Of a stretch of DNA of 64,000 bases, positions 1-9,274 are shown in pieces. The notes under the pieces were generated by a model, which saw nothing but the letters and a program-made list of their open reading frames with translations, did no database searches and was not told the DNA's origin. The position numbers and the translations under genes were made by a program. Source of the stretch: Rubripirellula lacrimiformis (lineage in GTDB: Bacteria; Planctomycetota; Planctomycetia; Pirellulales; Pirellulaceae). Positions within the stretch are counted from its first letter, which is position 1. Every line of letters starts with the position of its first letter. The stretch spans positions 1,612,001 to 1,676,000 of the forward strand of contig NZ_CP036525.1 of assembly GCF_007741535.1 (NCBI RefSeq), read 5' to 3'.

Positions 1-224
1 TCTTCGATCTTCCACACGATCGCTTGGCGGATCCGATATTCGATTGGACCTAGCACGTAGCTTTCGATGGTATTCCAGGCCCAGATCAACACGACGATGG
101 TCAACAGAGGCGGCAGAACGACACCGAGACCACGCAGGATGGCACGACGAAATCCGGCACCGCGAGTCGAGCCAGGATCGACGTCTGGATCGTGATCAGA
201 ATGGGAAGTGAGATCAGAACTCAT
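1..224 (-). CDS. DUF502 family membrane protein (N-terminal part)
   Basis: This is the N-terminal 74 codons of a minus-strand gene whose C-terminus lies beyond the window edge. An acidic, Ser/Asp-rich stretch of about 22 residues is followed by RRAILRGLGVVLPPLLTIVV and then WAWNTIESYVLGPIEY. An Arg-rich turn entering a Pro-Pro transmembrane helix, followed by a conserved amphipathic segment, is the signature start of DUF502 inner-membrane proteins. Members have two transmembrane helices and no established biochemical role. The start is ATG at 222-224. The next gene, the ComF-like one, lies upstream on the same strand about 175 bases away. The family call rests on this N-terminal pattern only. 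Confidence 0.75.
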   Translation of the reverse strand, partial: MSSDLTSHSDHDPDVDPGSTRGAGFRRAILRGLGVVLPPLLTIVVLIWAWNTIESYVLGPIEYRIRQAIVWKIE

Positions 225-399
225 CGGATCCTTGAAATGTTGGGGCTTCGAGCATGTCGGTTTGCCCGACCAAGCGGTCGCCGACCAGCGGCTGTGGGGG
301 ACCGCCAATCGGGCGACTCAGATACTATCGGCTTGGGCGTGCACGGTTCTTCGGCAGCAGGTTTCGGTCTAGAAAAGTTTGATACCCCGCAAACCGGTT

Positions 400-1317
400 T
401 CAGCGGCCACGAACGGCCCGGGCCACCACCGCCAAGGTGATCCGCGACGCTCCGCCAATTTTCAGCACTCTGGCAACCTCGTTGGCCGTCGCGCCCGTCG
501 TCAAGACGTCGTCGACTACCAAAATATGCCGGTTGGCGATTTGGGGCGATCTAGGGGAAGCATAGCTCTTTCTGACCAAAAACGCACCGTGAACATTTTT
601 TTGCCGCATCTGGTCGTCCAGCCAGGCTTGTTTTGCGATCCGGCGACTGGTTCGCAGCAACCGCCGACAGGGGCATCGCAGCGGGGCGGCCACACGTTGG
701 GCGATGGTGACGATGGCGTTGCCGCCGCGAGTGAGTTGGCGGCTGAGGTGGGATGGAACAAAGGTGACCATGTCGGGTGGGTGGTCGGATACCGCGGCCG
801 CCACGCGATCGCCCAGTCGCCGCCCCAGTGCATCGGCCAAGGGGGCGTTATGGACGTATTTGGCGGCCACGACCGCATCGGTGACTCGGTCCCGGTAGCT
901 CCAGAGCGCAATCACCTCGTCAAAATGATGCTGCTGGGTTTGGCATTCTTGGCAGCGGGCGTCGGCGTCGGTGCTTTCGTTCGAGTCGATTCCGCTACTG
1001 AATTCTTCGCGGGCGATTTCTTCGCCGCCGGTTCGCGACGTGGGGTTCACGGTGACGCTGCGGGGCAGCCCACAGTATCGGCAGGCTGTCCGCATAGCGG
1101 TTTCGGAAAAACGCAGCGCCGTGTCACAGGTTCGGCAGAAATCTTGATCTTCGGCGACGGAATCATTGCACAGCCGGCAAACCGGTGGCAAAACCAGCTC
1201 CAACGCAGCTTTTCGGGCTCCCGCCGCGGTGTCTTTCACGATCGCCAACCAAGACCGTCGGGGCCCAGAAGTGTCGGGTTCAGGGCCCTGCGGAGAATTC
1301 TTTTCCAATTTTTCCAT
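400..1317 (-). CDS. ComF family phosphoribosyltransferase-like protein
   Basis: The protein has an N-terminal double CxxC zinc-finger-like region (CRLCND and CRTCD, then CRYCG and CQECQ). It continues with the ComF core ALWSYRDRVTDAVVAAKY and ends in a PRPP-binding loop, ILVVDDVLTTGATANE. This is the ComF/GntX layout: cysteine cluster followed by a type I phosphoribosyltransferase fold. In naturally competent bacteria ComF is needed for DNA uptake, but many non-competent bacteria carry it, and the reaction is not settled. I chose ATG at 1315-1317 (305 aa). The frame stays open to a TTG at 1401 (333 aa), and neither start has a clear Shine-Dalgarno. The acidic, low-complexity N-terminus before residue 40 is atypical and probably not part of the fold. 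Confidence 0.85.
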   Translation of the reverse strand: MEKLEKNSPQGPEPDTSGPRRSWLAIVKDTAAGARKAALELVLPPVCRLCNDSVAEDQDFCRTCDTALRFSETAMRTACRYCGLPRSVTVNPTSRTGGEEIAREEFSSGIDSNESTDADARCQECQTQQHHFDEVIALWSYRDRVTDAVVAAKYVHNAPLADALGRRLGDRVAAAVSDHPPDMVTFVPSHLSRQLTRGGNAIVTIAQRVAAPLRCPCRRLLRTSRRIAKQAWLDDQMRQKNVHGAFLVRKSYASPRSPQIANRHILVVDDVLTTGATANEVARVLKIGGASRITLAVVARAVRGR

Positions 1318-1586
1318 CGCAACGCGAACCTCAGTGGACGGGGACCGTCTAAGAAGTCGAGGATCCAGCGGTAGAGGTCTAACCGCTTCGTTCGGTTTCA
1401 ATCAACGGTTTTGGTGGTTCCCTTTTGGGGATCCACGAAAGTTTGCTGGTTTCCTTTTCGCTTTCGGTATACTCTGAGATGCGAAGGCAGCAGTGGTCAG
1501 TTTTTGATCAGGTCTGCTTCCTAACCTATCGTCTTTTTTTTGTGCTCCGCAGCCGCGCCCACAACCGGGTGCCACTGGAGGTTGAA

Positions 1587-1892
1587 ATGCGTTTCGAACT
1601 AATCGTCGCCGCCGTCACACGCAACGTGGTCAAAGCCATGGTACGTGAGATCACCGTCGTACGCTCGTTCGTCAATGCAACGATCCTCCATCGATGGCTG
1701 CATCAAATGCCAGAAGGGATCGCGAGTTATTTGATTGACTCGACGACCCCCGATGATTTTGCCGCGCTGATCAGCGCTCGCGGTACAGATAGCAAACTGC
1801 TATCCGCACTAGCGGGTTCTAAACGCGGCAGAGTCCAGCACCAACCCTGTTTGGTGTTGGCAAGTTGTCCGGCCCGATCGTCGCGCGGCTAA
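1587..1892 (+). CDS. Small hypothetical protein (101 aa)
   Basis: I do not recognise this protein. In its favour are a good Shine-Dalgarno (GGAGG at 1577-1581, five bases before the ATG) and codon use resembling the neighbours over the first 75 codons. The N-terminal part could fold as helices (RNVVKAMVREITVVRSFV). The last 25 residues are low in recognisable structure. It sits alone in the divergent gap between the ComF-like gene and the sigma factor gene. No signal peptide or membrane segment is seen. It could be a genuine small protein or a chance frame. Confidence 0.4.
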   Translation: MRFELIVAAVTRNVVKAMVREITVVRSFVNATILHRWLHQMPEGIASYLIDSTTPDDFAALISARGTDSKLLSALAGSKRGRVQHQPCLVLASCPARSSRG

Positions 1893-2300
1893 ACGCCACC
1901 AGCGACCAATCGGAACCATCGGACAAGAGTGCTTGGCGAATCCCCATTCGACCAAGGGCTCTTCAATGATGGACCAGTCCAGATGACTTGCATCGACCCA
2001 AGCCGCCGTTCCCTGATCGTTTTGGATCATGGTTTTTCGGCAGCCTTGGCCGTTGCATTTGTCTTGGTTCGTTCGTAATCGACCCGTTCTCGCTCGTTGC
2101 GTTTTTCAGGTCACCACGGCGGACTTTTGTTTTCGTTCGCGATCGCCCATTGGCGTTTGCGTCAAACAGAGCACCCATTGAATCCGTTTGCCGAACAAAC
2201 GGTTCACTCCGCTGGCCGATACCCGTACCGAGTTTGGATTTTGATCCAAGCCCGCCGACGGGAACCGCGGCCAAGCGGAACCAAGAAAGAGACACCCGTT
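1893..2300. other. Intergenic region upstream of the sigma factor gene
   Basis: About 400 bases with several overlapping open frames on both strands, none with a good ribosome binding site or a recognisable product. It must hold the promoter of the ECF sigma gene at 2301, but I cannot point to -35/-10 boxes with confidence. Confidence 0.4.
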
Positions 2301-2885
2301 ATGAACTTCACCGAAAACAGCATCTTCGCTTTCGAAACTCGCACCGTTGCAGAACTCGTTTGTGCCGCTCAAGGTGGTGACCGAGACGCGTTTGGCGTCT
2401 TGTTTGAACGTTACCGACCCACCATCGTTGCGTTGGCAATGCGTCGAGTCCGGAATGCCGACGAAGCCGAGGAATTGGCCCAGGACGTATTCATCCAAGC
2501 GATGCAAAAGATCGACCAGCTTCGCGTCCCCGAAGCGTTCGGTGGATGGTTGCGTCAAATCGTTCACCGCATGGCGATCAACCGAGTGACCCGTTCTCGC
2601 AACGCCCTGGCTTGTGATCCGGAAACCTTGGAATCGACCTGCGTGGCCGAAGGAGCGCCGGATGAACTTGCCGAGCAACGCGAAGAAGCGAAAGCGATTC
2701 GCGACAGCATCGATCGGTTGGGGAACTTGGATCAACAAACGTTGAAGGCGTTCTACCTGAAAAGTATGTCGTTGATCGAAATGAGCGATCAGTTCGATGC
2801 ACCCGTGGGAACGATCAAGCGACGTTTGCACGTGGCACGTAAGCGACTGGCCAAGGAAATGGACGTTTTGCAGGCCGCCGTTTGA
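2301..2885 (+). CDS. ECF-type RNA polymerase sigma factor (sigma-70 family)
   Basis: This 194-aa protein has the two-domain ECF layout. Region 2 spans about residues 15-95, with the core-binding and -10-reading segment EELAQDVFIQAMQKIDQLR followed by GGWLRQIVHRMAINR. Region 4 is at about 135-190, with the helix-turn-helix MSLIEMSDQFDAPVGTIKRR and then LHVARKRLAKEM. I took ATG 2301 because it is preceded by an AAGAAAGAG Shine-Dalgarno and leaves a normal ECF N-terminus. The frame also extends 68 codons upstream into sequence that looks non-coding. No anti-sigma gene adjoins it, so its regulon and control cannot be read from context. Confidence 0.92.
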   Translation: MNFTENSIFAFETRTVAELVCAAQGGDRDAFGVLFERYRPTIVALAMRRVRNADEAEELAQDVFIQAMQKIDQLRVPEAFGGWLRQIVHRMAINRVTRSRNALACDPETLESTCVAEGAPDELAEQREEAKAIRDSIDRLGNLDQQTLKAFYLKSMSLIEMSDQFDAPVGTIKRRLHVARKRLAKEMDVLQAAV

Positions 2886-3213
2886 GCCCGTCTCCGATGC
2901 ATGACCAACTTTGAAAAGAACGTCGGTTGAATGTCGGACCGAAACGCGAATTTCACAACGCAGCCGGTTGGTGAGGGGACTTCCCTGGCCAACCGGCTGT
3001 ATCGATGAGAGGTCATCCCATCGGTCAGCCGCCACGCGCTAGTGAACGTCCGGCTTCCAACAGCCTCGGACAGGCGAAAGCATCATGCCGGTGGCCTCGG
3101 ACACCGGATTTGGCATCCCCCAATCATCTTCTTGGCCGGCAGCGCCAACCGTGGGGGCCGCCACACGGCTGACGAAAGTGCCCGACTAGCGGTCAAGTAA
3201 GTGCCATTGGGCG
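2886..3213. other. Intergenic region after the sigma factor gene
   Basis: About 330 bases between the converging sigma factor gene and the small Cys-rich gene. Apart from the hairpin listed separately at 2961-2999, I see no gene-like structure. Confidence 0.4.
2961..2999. terminator. Strong hairpin downstream of sigma gene
   Basis: A perfect 11-bp inverted repeat, CAGCCGGTTGG at 2961-2971 and CCAACCGGCTG at 2989-2999. The 17-base loop can itself pair AGGG with CCCT. It begins 75 bases after the sigma gene stop, in a convergent gap. There is no T-run, so it may mark a 3' end by RNA structure rather than act as a classic intrinsic terminator. Confidence 0.5.
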
Positions 3214-3432
3214 CTAGCCACGCCCGCCTTCACAGCAGGTTTCGCAAATCGTATGACAGCGACTGCATTGCAGTTTGGCGCGGATTTCGATCAGCGTGCG
3301 GCCGCCGCACACCGGACAAACCCGCCCGCTGTCGCAGTTGTCCCCAAACGAGACCCCGGCCGAGTCCACCGAATCCGAGTTCTGGGACGGGGACGAAATG
3401 GCATCGGAACGCGAGGGGGGCTGTTGGCTCAT
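3214..3432 (-). CDS. Small Cys-rich zinc-ribbon-like protein (72 aa)
   Basis: The first 36 residues are Ser/Gln/Asp-rich and probably disordered. The second half carries six cysteines in CPVCGG ... CSRCHTICETCCEGG. Two CxxC knuckles 18 residues apart are typical of a zinc ribbon, and the extra Cys pair follows directly. I recall proteins with this C-terminal pattern as recurrent in planctomycete genomes, without a known function. The gene diverges from the glycosyltransferase operon that starts 150 bases away. No membrane segment or signal peptide is visible, so a cytoplasmic, possibly nucleic-acid-binding role is plausible but unproven. Confidence 0.65.
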   Translation of the reverse strand: MSQQPPSRSDAISSPSQNSDSVDSAGVSFGDNCDSGRVCPVCGGRTLIEIRAKLQCSRCHTICETCCEGGRG

Positions 3433-3582
3433 CTCACTATCGTTGTCGCTCTCCGCAAGTTTCGCAATCGGCCGGCCGCAGCTTGCGGGATTTCAGAATT
3501 GCGTGCGGGATTTCAAGGCTCGGATCGGGAATCCGATCGCCGCTGGTACTCGGTTTGCCTTGGCCGACGTAAAACAGTCGGT

Positions 3583-5208
3583 ATGAATATCGTCATTTTG
3601 CATTGCCATTTCCGACGCGGCGGCGTTACCCAAGTCGTCGAAAACCATGTGCGATGGTTGCGCCAAGATTCAAACATCGATCGTATCGTGCTGGTTTCTG
3701 CGGGCCGCACCGATGGACTTGGGCCAGCAACGCGATCCGCGGTGGAGACGCTTTCGGTTGCCGGTTTCGATTACGACGGTATCGATGCCGAGACAGCCGA
3801 CGTGTCCGTCGTCGATGACGTTGGGGTGCGAGCCGACGCGATGGAGTCGCGGCTAAGGGAATCGTTGGGCCGTATCGGGCTGTCTGCCGACGACACCGTT
3901 TTGCATTGGCACAACCACAGTTTGGGAAAGAACACGGCGGCGCCGGCGGTGGTCGCCCGATTGGCCGATCATGGCTATCGCCAGTTGTTGCACATTCACG
4001 ACTTTGCCGAAGACAATCGACCGGACAACTATGGCAGATTGATCATCGCATCGGGGGCGAATGGTCCGGCGGATTTGGATCGGTTTCTGTATCCCCGGGG
4101 CGACAAGATTCACTATGCGGCGCTGACGCGTGCCGATGCGTCGGTGATCGCTGGATTGGGGATCCCCACGCAACAAACGCACTGGTTGCCCAACAGCGTC
4201 TGTCTTCCTGAATCGGATTTGCCGTCGCGAGACGATGCACTGGCCAAAGTAACTGCGGCGATGAAGTTGCCCGCCGATGCCAGATGGTCGGTCTACCCGG
4301 TCCGTGGGATCCGCCGCAAGAACGTGGGGGAATGGTTGTTGCTGTCGCGTTGGTTGCCCCCCCATCACTATTCGGGGCTGACGTTGATGCCGGACACGCC
4401 GATCGAACGGAGTTCGTATTTGCGATGGAAGTCGTTGGCCGCGGACGTGGCGCCGCGATCCGTGTTCGATGCTGGCCATCATCCCGAGGTGTCGTTTGCC
4501 GAAAATTTGGCTGCGGCAGATTTGATTGTTTCGACCAGTGTGGCCGAGGGGTTCGGGATGGCGTTCCTAGAACCTTGGTTGGCCGGGCGCGAAGTGATCG
4601 CGCGTCGATTGCCAGCAGCCGCGGACGATTTTCAGCACACCGGCGTATCGCTGCCTAAGTTCTACGATCAGATTGCTATCCCTGGTGCCACCGATTGGCT
4701 TCGTCAATGCGAACAAGAAACGGCCGTCGCAATGCAGTCCGCTTGGTCGGGGGTGCCAGCGAAATTTAGGCCATCGATCCAGCCGGCCACCGAGTCATCA
4801 TTGATGTCACGCGAATCAATCGACTTTGCTCGCTTGACCGTACCCCGCCAGATCGAGGTGCTGCGCCGTATGGTCGCCGATGCGGGGTATGGTCGTGAAG
4901 TCCAGCATCACAACCAGCGGTTGCTGGAACATCTTCGTACGCCGGCAAACGAAGACTTGGTAGCCGCCAATCGCGATGTGATCGCGGCACGCTACTCGAT
5001 CCAGTCCGTTGGCCAACGGTTGGTCGATGTGTACCAATCGATTTTGAACCCTGCGAAACAAATGCGGCCAGCCGTTCAGGCCGAAGCGGTCGGTCCTGCG
5101 GGAACAGCGGATCCCACAACCAACATGAATTCATCCAGCGCGATCGATCAGATCAGCGTGTTGCGTCCCTTTTACCCTTGTCGAACGGAAACTGAAATTG
5201 ATGGCTAG
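3583..5208 (+). CDS. Glycosyltransferase (GT-B fold, GT4-like)
   Basis: This 541-aa protein opens with MNIVILHCHFRRGGVTQVV, a GT-B N-terminal strand and glycine loop. It later carries LTRADASVIAGLGIPTQQTHWLPN, then AADLIVSTSVAEGFGMAFLE, the donor-nucleotide-binding motif with EGFGMAFLE as the E-x7-E element. The C-terminal 130 residues are extra and helical. I placed the start at ATG 3583, where homology-like sequence begins. The open frame upstream covers the divergent promoter region. It overlaps the next gene by 8 bases and heads a four-gene run with a HAD hydrolase, a second glycosyltransferase and a GH13_18 phosphorylase. That setting suggests synthesis of a small glycoside. Donor and acceptor cannot be read from the sequence. 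Confidence 0.82.
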   Translation: MNIVILHCHFRRGGVTQVVENHVRWLRQDSNIDRIVLVSAGRTDGLGPATRSAVETLSVAGFDYDGIDAETADVSVVDDVGVRADAMESRLRESLGRIGLSADDTVLHWHNHSLGKNTAAPAVVARLADHGYRQLLHIHDFAEDNRPDNYGRLIIASGANGPADLDRFLYPRGDKIHYAALTRADASVIAGLGIPTQQTHWLPNSVCLPESDLPSRDDALAKVTAAMKLPADARWSVYPVRGIRRKNVGEWLLLSRWLPPHHYSGLTLMPDTPIERSSYLRWKSLAADVAPRSVFDAGHHPEVSFAENLAAADLIVSTSVAEGFGMAFLEPWLAGREVIARRLPAAADDFQHTGVSLPKFYDQIAIPGATDWLRQCEQETAVAMQSAWSGVPAKFRPSIQPATESSLMSRESIDFARLTVPRQIEVLRRMVADAGYGREVQHHNQRLLEHLRTPANEDLVAANRDVIAARYSIQSVGQRLVDVYQSILNPAKQMRPAVQAEAVGPAGTADPTTNMNSSSAIDQISVLRPFYPCRTETEIDG

Positions 5209-6097
5209 TCCCGCATCGTGGCGACAGGCGTTCCTGGATGATCGCCGGCCGATGGAGCCGACGGCAACGGAAGTCAACGCGTCGCTTCGCCCACTGGAGA
5301 ATGTCCGCGCGGTCATTTTTGACGTCTACGGAACGCTGGTCATCAGCGGCAGCGGCGACGTCGGGTCGGCTGATTCGGATGGTGACGGTCGTGACGCCAT
5401 CATGGCCGATGCGATTGCGTCGGTATGGGGCGATTCATCCCCCGACCCGATGCCGGGGATCGAACAGTTGCAGCAGCAGATACGCAGCACCAATGCGGCA
5501 AGGGTCAGCGATCAATGCCCCCAACCAGAGGTGGATATTGTCGATGTTTGGCGTCATACGATGGCTGATTCCGGCGTCGATGTGACCCCCGAGGATAACG
5601 ATCGATTGCTGCGATTGGCCGCCTCCTACGAGGCCCAAGCGAACCCGACTTGGCCGATGCCGGGAGCCCAAAAGTTGCTTTCCGAGCTCAACACCAGTGG
5701 CATTCGAATGGGAATTGTCAGCAACGCACAATTTTTTTCGCCAAGTTTGGTCGAAGATTTATTGGACGGCTCATCGCTGGATCAGGGCGGCTTTGACCTG
5801 AATTGTTGCGTGTTTTCGAACCGATTTCGGCATGCCAAACCGGGGCCGAAACTATTCGATGTTTTGCGAAACGGACTCGCAAGAGTTGGAATTGCGCCCC
5901 ACGAAGCGGTTTATGTCGGCAACGACATGCTCAACGATATCTGGGCTGCGTCGATGGCAGGCCTCAAGACGGCTTGGTTTGCCGGCGATGGGCGAAGTTG
6001 TCGTCCGCGGCAAAACGATCCACGCTGCCGGTCTTTGCGTCCCGACGTGGTGCTGACGGACCTGCTGCAGTTGCTAAGTTGTTTGCAAAGCATCTAA
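5201..6097 (+). CDS. HAD-superfamily hydrolase
   Basis: A 298-aa HAD hydrolase. Motif I is FDVYGTL with the nucleophile Asp41. Motif II is in MGIVSNAQ, motif III around the Lys of [11 protein letters not shown], and motif IV is [15 protein letters not shown] helical cap lies between motifs I and II. The second Asp of the usual DxDGT phosphatase motif is Tyr43, a pattern seen in haloacid-dehalogenase-type members, so phosphatase activity is not certain. ATG 5201 was chosen over TTG 5198. The gene overlaps the upstream glycosyltransferase by 8 bases, which suggests translational coupling. In context it may act on a phosphorylated glycoside made by one of the flanking transferases, as glucosyl-3-phosphoglycerate phosphatases do, but that is inference. 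Confidence 0.85.
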   Translation: MASPASWRQAFLDDRRPMEPTATEVNASLRPLENVRAVIFDVYGTLVISGSGDVGSADSDGDGRDAIMADAIASVWGDSSPDPMPGIEQLQQQIRSTNAARVSDQCPQPEVDIVDVWRHTMADSGVDVTPEDNDRLLRLAASYEAQANPTWPMPGAQKLLSELNTSGIRMGIVSNAQFFSPSLVEDLLDGSSLDQGGFDLNCCVFSNRFRHAKPGPKLFDVLRNGLARVGIAPHEAVYVGNDMLNDIWAASMAGLKTAWFAGDGRSCRPRQNDPRCRSLRPDVVLTDLLQLLSCLQSI

Positions 6098-6165
6098 AAG
6101 CGGCCCAGGCTGTTAAGGTTGCGGGGGGATCATACCAGACTTGTTTTTACTGGCATTGGAATTTC

Positions 6166-7431
6166 ATGGGCGTTCGAATCGGCTTCGTTGGAACTCGCTT
6201 TTCCGGTACCGACGGTGTGTCGCTAGAAAGTGCCAAGTGGGCCAAGGTCCTCTGGGACCATCGACATACCAGTCACTGGTACTCGGGACTAAGTGACCGG
6301 GACGAAGACACGTCCATGGTGGTTCCCCACGCGTATTTCGGGCATCCCGATATCCAGTGGATCAATCGCAGAGCGTTTGGGACGCGAACGCGAACGCCGG
6401 ATGTGACCCAGCGGATTTACGCGCTGGCCGACTATCTGAAGCGGACGCTGTACGAATTCACGCGTCGTTTCGATTTGGATCTGCTGATCGTCCAGAATGC
6501 ACTTTGCATTCCCATGAACATTCCGTTGGGTGTGGCCCTGACGCACTTCATTGCCGAGACCGGGTTTCCCACGATCGCCCATCATCATGATTTCTATTGG
6601 GAACGCGACCGGTTCAGTGTTTCGGCAGTGACCGATCTGTTGTGGATGTCGTTCCCCCCCGCACTGCCGCAAATCCAGAACGTGACGATCAACTCGTTCG
6701 CCCAAGAAGACTTGGCGCACCGACGCGGTGTGTCATCGATTTTGGTTCCCAATGTCTTGGATTTCGAGAACGAACCCGACGAACCGGACGCCTATGCGCG
6801 TGGGTTCCGCCACGACATCGGAATTGCGGACGATGACATCATGTTCCTGCAACCGACACGGGTGGTGCCGCGGAAAGGAATCGAGCATGCGATTTCTCTG
6901 GTCGCGGCGCTCAAAAACAGTCGCTGCAAATTGGTGATTTCGCATGCCAGCGGTGATGAAGGCGACGAATACTTGACGGCGCTGTGCGAGATGGCCGAAT
7001 CGCAGGGCGTGGATCTGCGACTGTGTGATACATCGGTGGGTGACAAACGCGGATTGAATCCGGACGGATCCAAAATCTACACGTTGGCAGACGCCTATTC
7101 CCAGGCGGATTTCATCACCTACCCAAGCATTTACGAAGGGTTTGGAAACGCGCTGCTAGAGGCGTTCTATTATCGCAAACCCGTGCTGGTCAATCGCTAC
7201 TCGATCTTCGTTGCCGACATCGAACCGAAGGGTGCGAAAGTGATTGCGATGGATGGTTATCTGACGAAAGACGTCGTGCAAAAAGTCCAGCGAATCATCG
7301 ACGACCCCGAGTTCCGCCGCGAAATGGTCGACTTCAACTACGAGATTGGGAAAGCGTTTTTCAGCTACGGAGTGCTGCGACGCAAGTTGAGAGCGCTGGT
7401 GACCAATTTCACTGGATTGGACAACTTGTAA
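6166..7431 (+). CDS. Glycosyltransferase family 4 protein
   Basis: This 421-aa GT-B enzyme starts [20 protein letters not shown]. It has a histidine cluster, [14 protein letters not shown], in the acceptor domain. The nucleotide-sugar domain holds [17 protein letters not shown] and, near residue 320, [18 protein letters not shown], the GT4 E-x7-E motif. I chose ATG 6166 because the preceding open frame is the overlap of the HAD gene. The start and the GTDGVSLE loop resemble enzymes that make mannosylglucosylglycerate-type solutes, a pathway reported in Rhodopirellula. I cannot confirm that without a search. It lies 68 bases after the HAD gene and 51 before the phosphorylase. Confidence 0.85.
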   Translation: MGVRIGFVGTRFSGTDGVSLESAKWAKVLWDHRHTSHWYSGLSDRDEDTSMVVPHAYFGHPDIQWINRRAFGTRTRTPDVTQRIYALADYLKRTLYEFTRRFDLDLLIVQNALCIPMNIPLGVALTHFIAETGFPTIAHHHDFYWERDRFSVSAVTDLLWMSFPPALPQIQNVTINSFAQEDLAHRRGVSSILVPNVLDFENEPDEPDAYARGFRHDIGIADDDIMFLQPTRVVPRKGIEHAISLVAALKNSRCKLVISHASGDEGDEYLTALCEMAESQGVDLRLCDTSVGDKRGLNPDGSKIYTLADAYSQADFITYPSIYEGFGNALLEAFYYRKPVLVNRYSIFVADIEPKGAKVIAMDGYLTKDVVQKVQRIIDDPEFRREMVDFNYEIGKAFFSYGVLRRKLRALVTNFTGLDNL

Positions 7432-7482
7432 TTTCTTTGTCGCCGCTGCGCACGACGTGTCGGCCCTACACGACTGATCAAG

Positions 7483-9198
7483 ATGGATATGGATGCGACG
7501 ACGCTTGGCCTTATCAAGTCGATTTATGGGGAGCTTCCCGAGGGCTTAGTCGAAGGGTTGCAGCAGTTGCTGGCTACCGATTCGGCACAGCATTCCGATT
7601 CTTCGGACGAAGTGCCGGCTTTGTGGTCCGAGCGGGATGTGGTGTTGATCACCTACGCAGATCAGATCCGCGACGCCGGTATGACTCCGTTGAAGGCGCA
7701 GGGCAACTGGCTGCTGGACGAAGCCTTGGATGATGTGATTTCGATCGTCCACTTGCTGCCGTTTTGCCCGTTCACCAGTGACGACGGTTTTTCGGTCGTC
7801 GACTACTTGGCCGTTGATCGAAAGTCGGGCACCTGGAGCGACATTTCAAACCTGGGTGATTCATTCGATTTGATGTTCGATTTGGTGTTGAATCACGCGT
7901 CACAAAAGCATGAATGGTTTCAACGCTATTTGGCTGGTGACCCCGAGTTCGCAGACTTCTTCATCAGCCAGGATCCAAGTGTTGACCTTTCGGCCGTGGT
8001 TCGTCCGCGAAGTCTGCCGTTGTTGACACCCTTCGAAACCGAATCCGAAACCCGCTATATCTGGACCACGTTCAGCGCCGATCAGGTGGATTTGAACTAC
8101 GCCATTCCACGCGTCATGTTGCGGATGATTCACACCCTGGTCGAGTATGCGCGGCGCGGCGCTCGGATCATTCGCTTGGATGCGATCGCATTTTTGTGGA
8201 AAGAGGTTGGCACCAATTGCTTGCACCATCCGAAGACCCATGCTGCTGTTCAATTGATGCGACGGATCATGGACCAAGCGGCCCCGGGCACGTTGATTCT
8301 GACCGAAACCAATGTGCCGCACGCCGAAAATCTTAGCTACTTTGGTGGCGGCGATGACGAGGCGCATATGGTGTATCAATTCAGTTTGCCACCGTTGCTT
8401 CTGGACGCCATCCACAGCGGTGATACCGGCGTGCTGCGGGACTGGATGAAAACACTGTCGCCGCCTTCACCGCAAACCACGTTCTTTAACTTCACCGCAT
8501 CGCACGATGGAGTTGGCGTTCGCCCGATCGAAGGCATTGTGCCGACCGAACGTGTGCAGCAGTTGGTCGATGTGGTCAAGAGTCACGGTGGTCGGGTCAG
8601 CATGCGATCCAATTCCGACGGTAGCGAAAGCCCCTACGAATTGAACATCACCTACATCGATGCGGTGGCCGATCGCAGCAAGGTTTCGCCTGCCGATCAT
8701 TCGCGGCGGTTTTTGGCCACGCAAGCGATCATGCTGTCGATGCAAGGGATGCCGGCGGTTTACTTTCATTCTCTGGTCGGGTCGCCCAACGACATTGCCG
8801 CCGTCGAAGAATCCGGACAGAACCGCCGTATCAATCGGCACAAATACCAGCGGTCCGAACTGGACAATGCCCTGGACGACGCGCATTCGCTGCAGCGCCG
8901 AGTGTTCGATGGCATGCGACGATTGCTGGACGTTCGGTGTCAACAACCGGCATTCCACCCCAACGCCAAACAAGATGTTTTGGATCTGCCCAGCGATGGG
9001 CTGATCGGGTTCCTTCGCACCGCTAGTTCCGGTGATCAGATCCTGGTACTAGCGAACCTTTCGTCGGTGCCGCAGATGGTCGATGCCGGTGTGATTCCGG
9101 CCGACATGGGCTACGACGAATTGGCTCAGGAAAGATTGTTCACCGACGATGGTGTTCCCATGCGGCCATTCCAAGTGCGTTGGATCAGCAATCAGTAG
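7483..9198 (+). CDS. GH13 subfamily 18 sugar phosphorylase
   Basis: This 571-aa (beta/alpha)8 enzyme resembles sucrose phosphorylase. It starts with LITYADQIRDAGMTPLKA and then VHLLPFCPFTSDDGFSVVDY, the GH13_18 hallmark. The catalytic residues are visible: nucleophile Asp233 in IIRLDAIAFLWKE, acid/base Glu275 in LILTETNVPH, and the transition-state stabiliser Asp342 in TASHDGVG. Family members reversibly phosphorolyse alpha-glucosides, with sucrose, glucosylglycerol and glucosylglycerate among known substrates, releasing glucose 1-phosphate. With two glycosyltransferases and a HAD hydrolase upstream, the natural substrate is more likely a glycoside of glycerate or glycerol than sucrose. No signal peptide is seen, so it acts in the cytoplasm. 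The product name should stay at family level. Confidence 0.88.
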   Translation: MDMDATTLGLIKSIYGELPEGLVEGLQQLLATDSAQHSDSSDEVPALWSERDVVLITYADQIRDAGMTPLKAQGNWLLDEALDDVISIVHLLPFCPFTSDDGFSVVDYLAVDRKSGTWSDISNLGDSFDLMFDLVLNHASQKHEWFQRYLAGDPEFADFFISQDPSVDLSAVVRPRSLPLLTPFETESETRYIWTTFSADQVDLNYAIPRVMLRMIHTLVEYARRGARIIRLDAIAFLWKEVGTNCLHHPKTHAAVQLMRRIMDQAAPGTLILTETNVPHAENLSYFGGGDDEAHMVYQFSLPPLLLDAIHSGDTGVLRDWMKTLSPPSPQTTFFNFTASHDGVGVRPIEGIVPTERVQQLVDVVKSHGGRVSMRSNSDGSESPYELNITYIDAVADRSKVSPADHSRRFLATQAIMLSMQGMPAVYFHSLVGSPNDIAAVEESGQNRRINRHKYQRSELDNALDDAHSLQRRVFDGMRRLLDVRCQQPAFHPNAKQDVLDLPSDGLIGFLRTASSGDQILVLANLSSVPQMVDAGVIPADMGYDELAQERLFTDDGVPMRPFQVRWISNQ

Positions 9199-9274
9199 AC
9201 CCATCGCGGCTTGGAACGTTCCAGCAGAGAAGTCTGGCGAATCCCACTCGTACTTCGGTATTCCATCTCAGCTA

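Noticed and set aside
379-1374. 331-residue open frame on the plus strand
   Set aside because: It is the complement of the ComF-like gene, which has the PRPP-binding motif and Cys clusters.
2106-3035. 309-residue open frame on the minus strand
   Set aside because: It covers the ECF sigma factor gene in antisense and has no recognisable domain.
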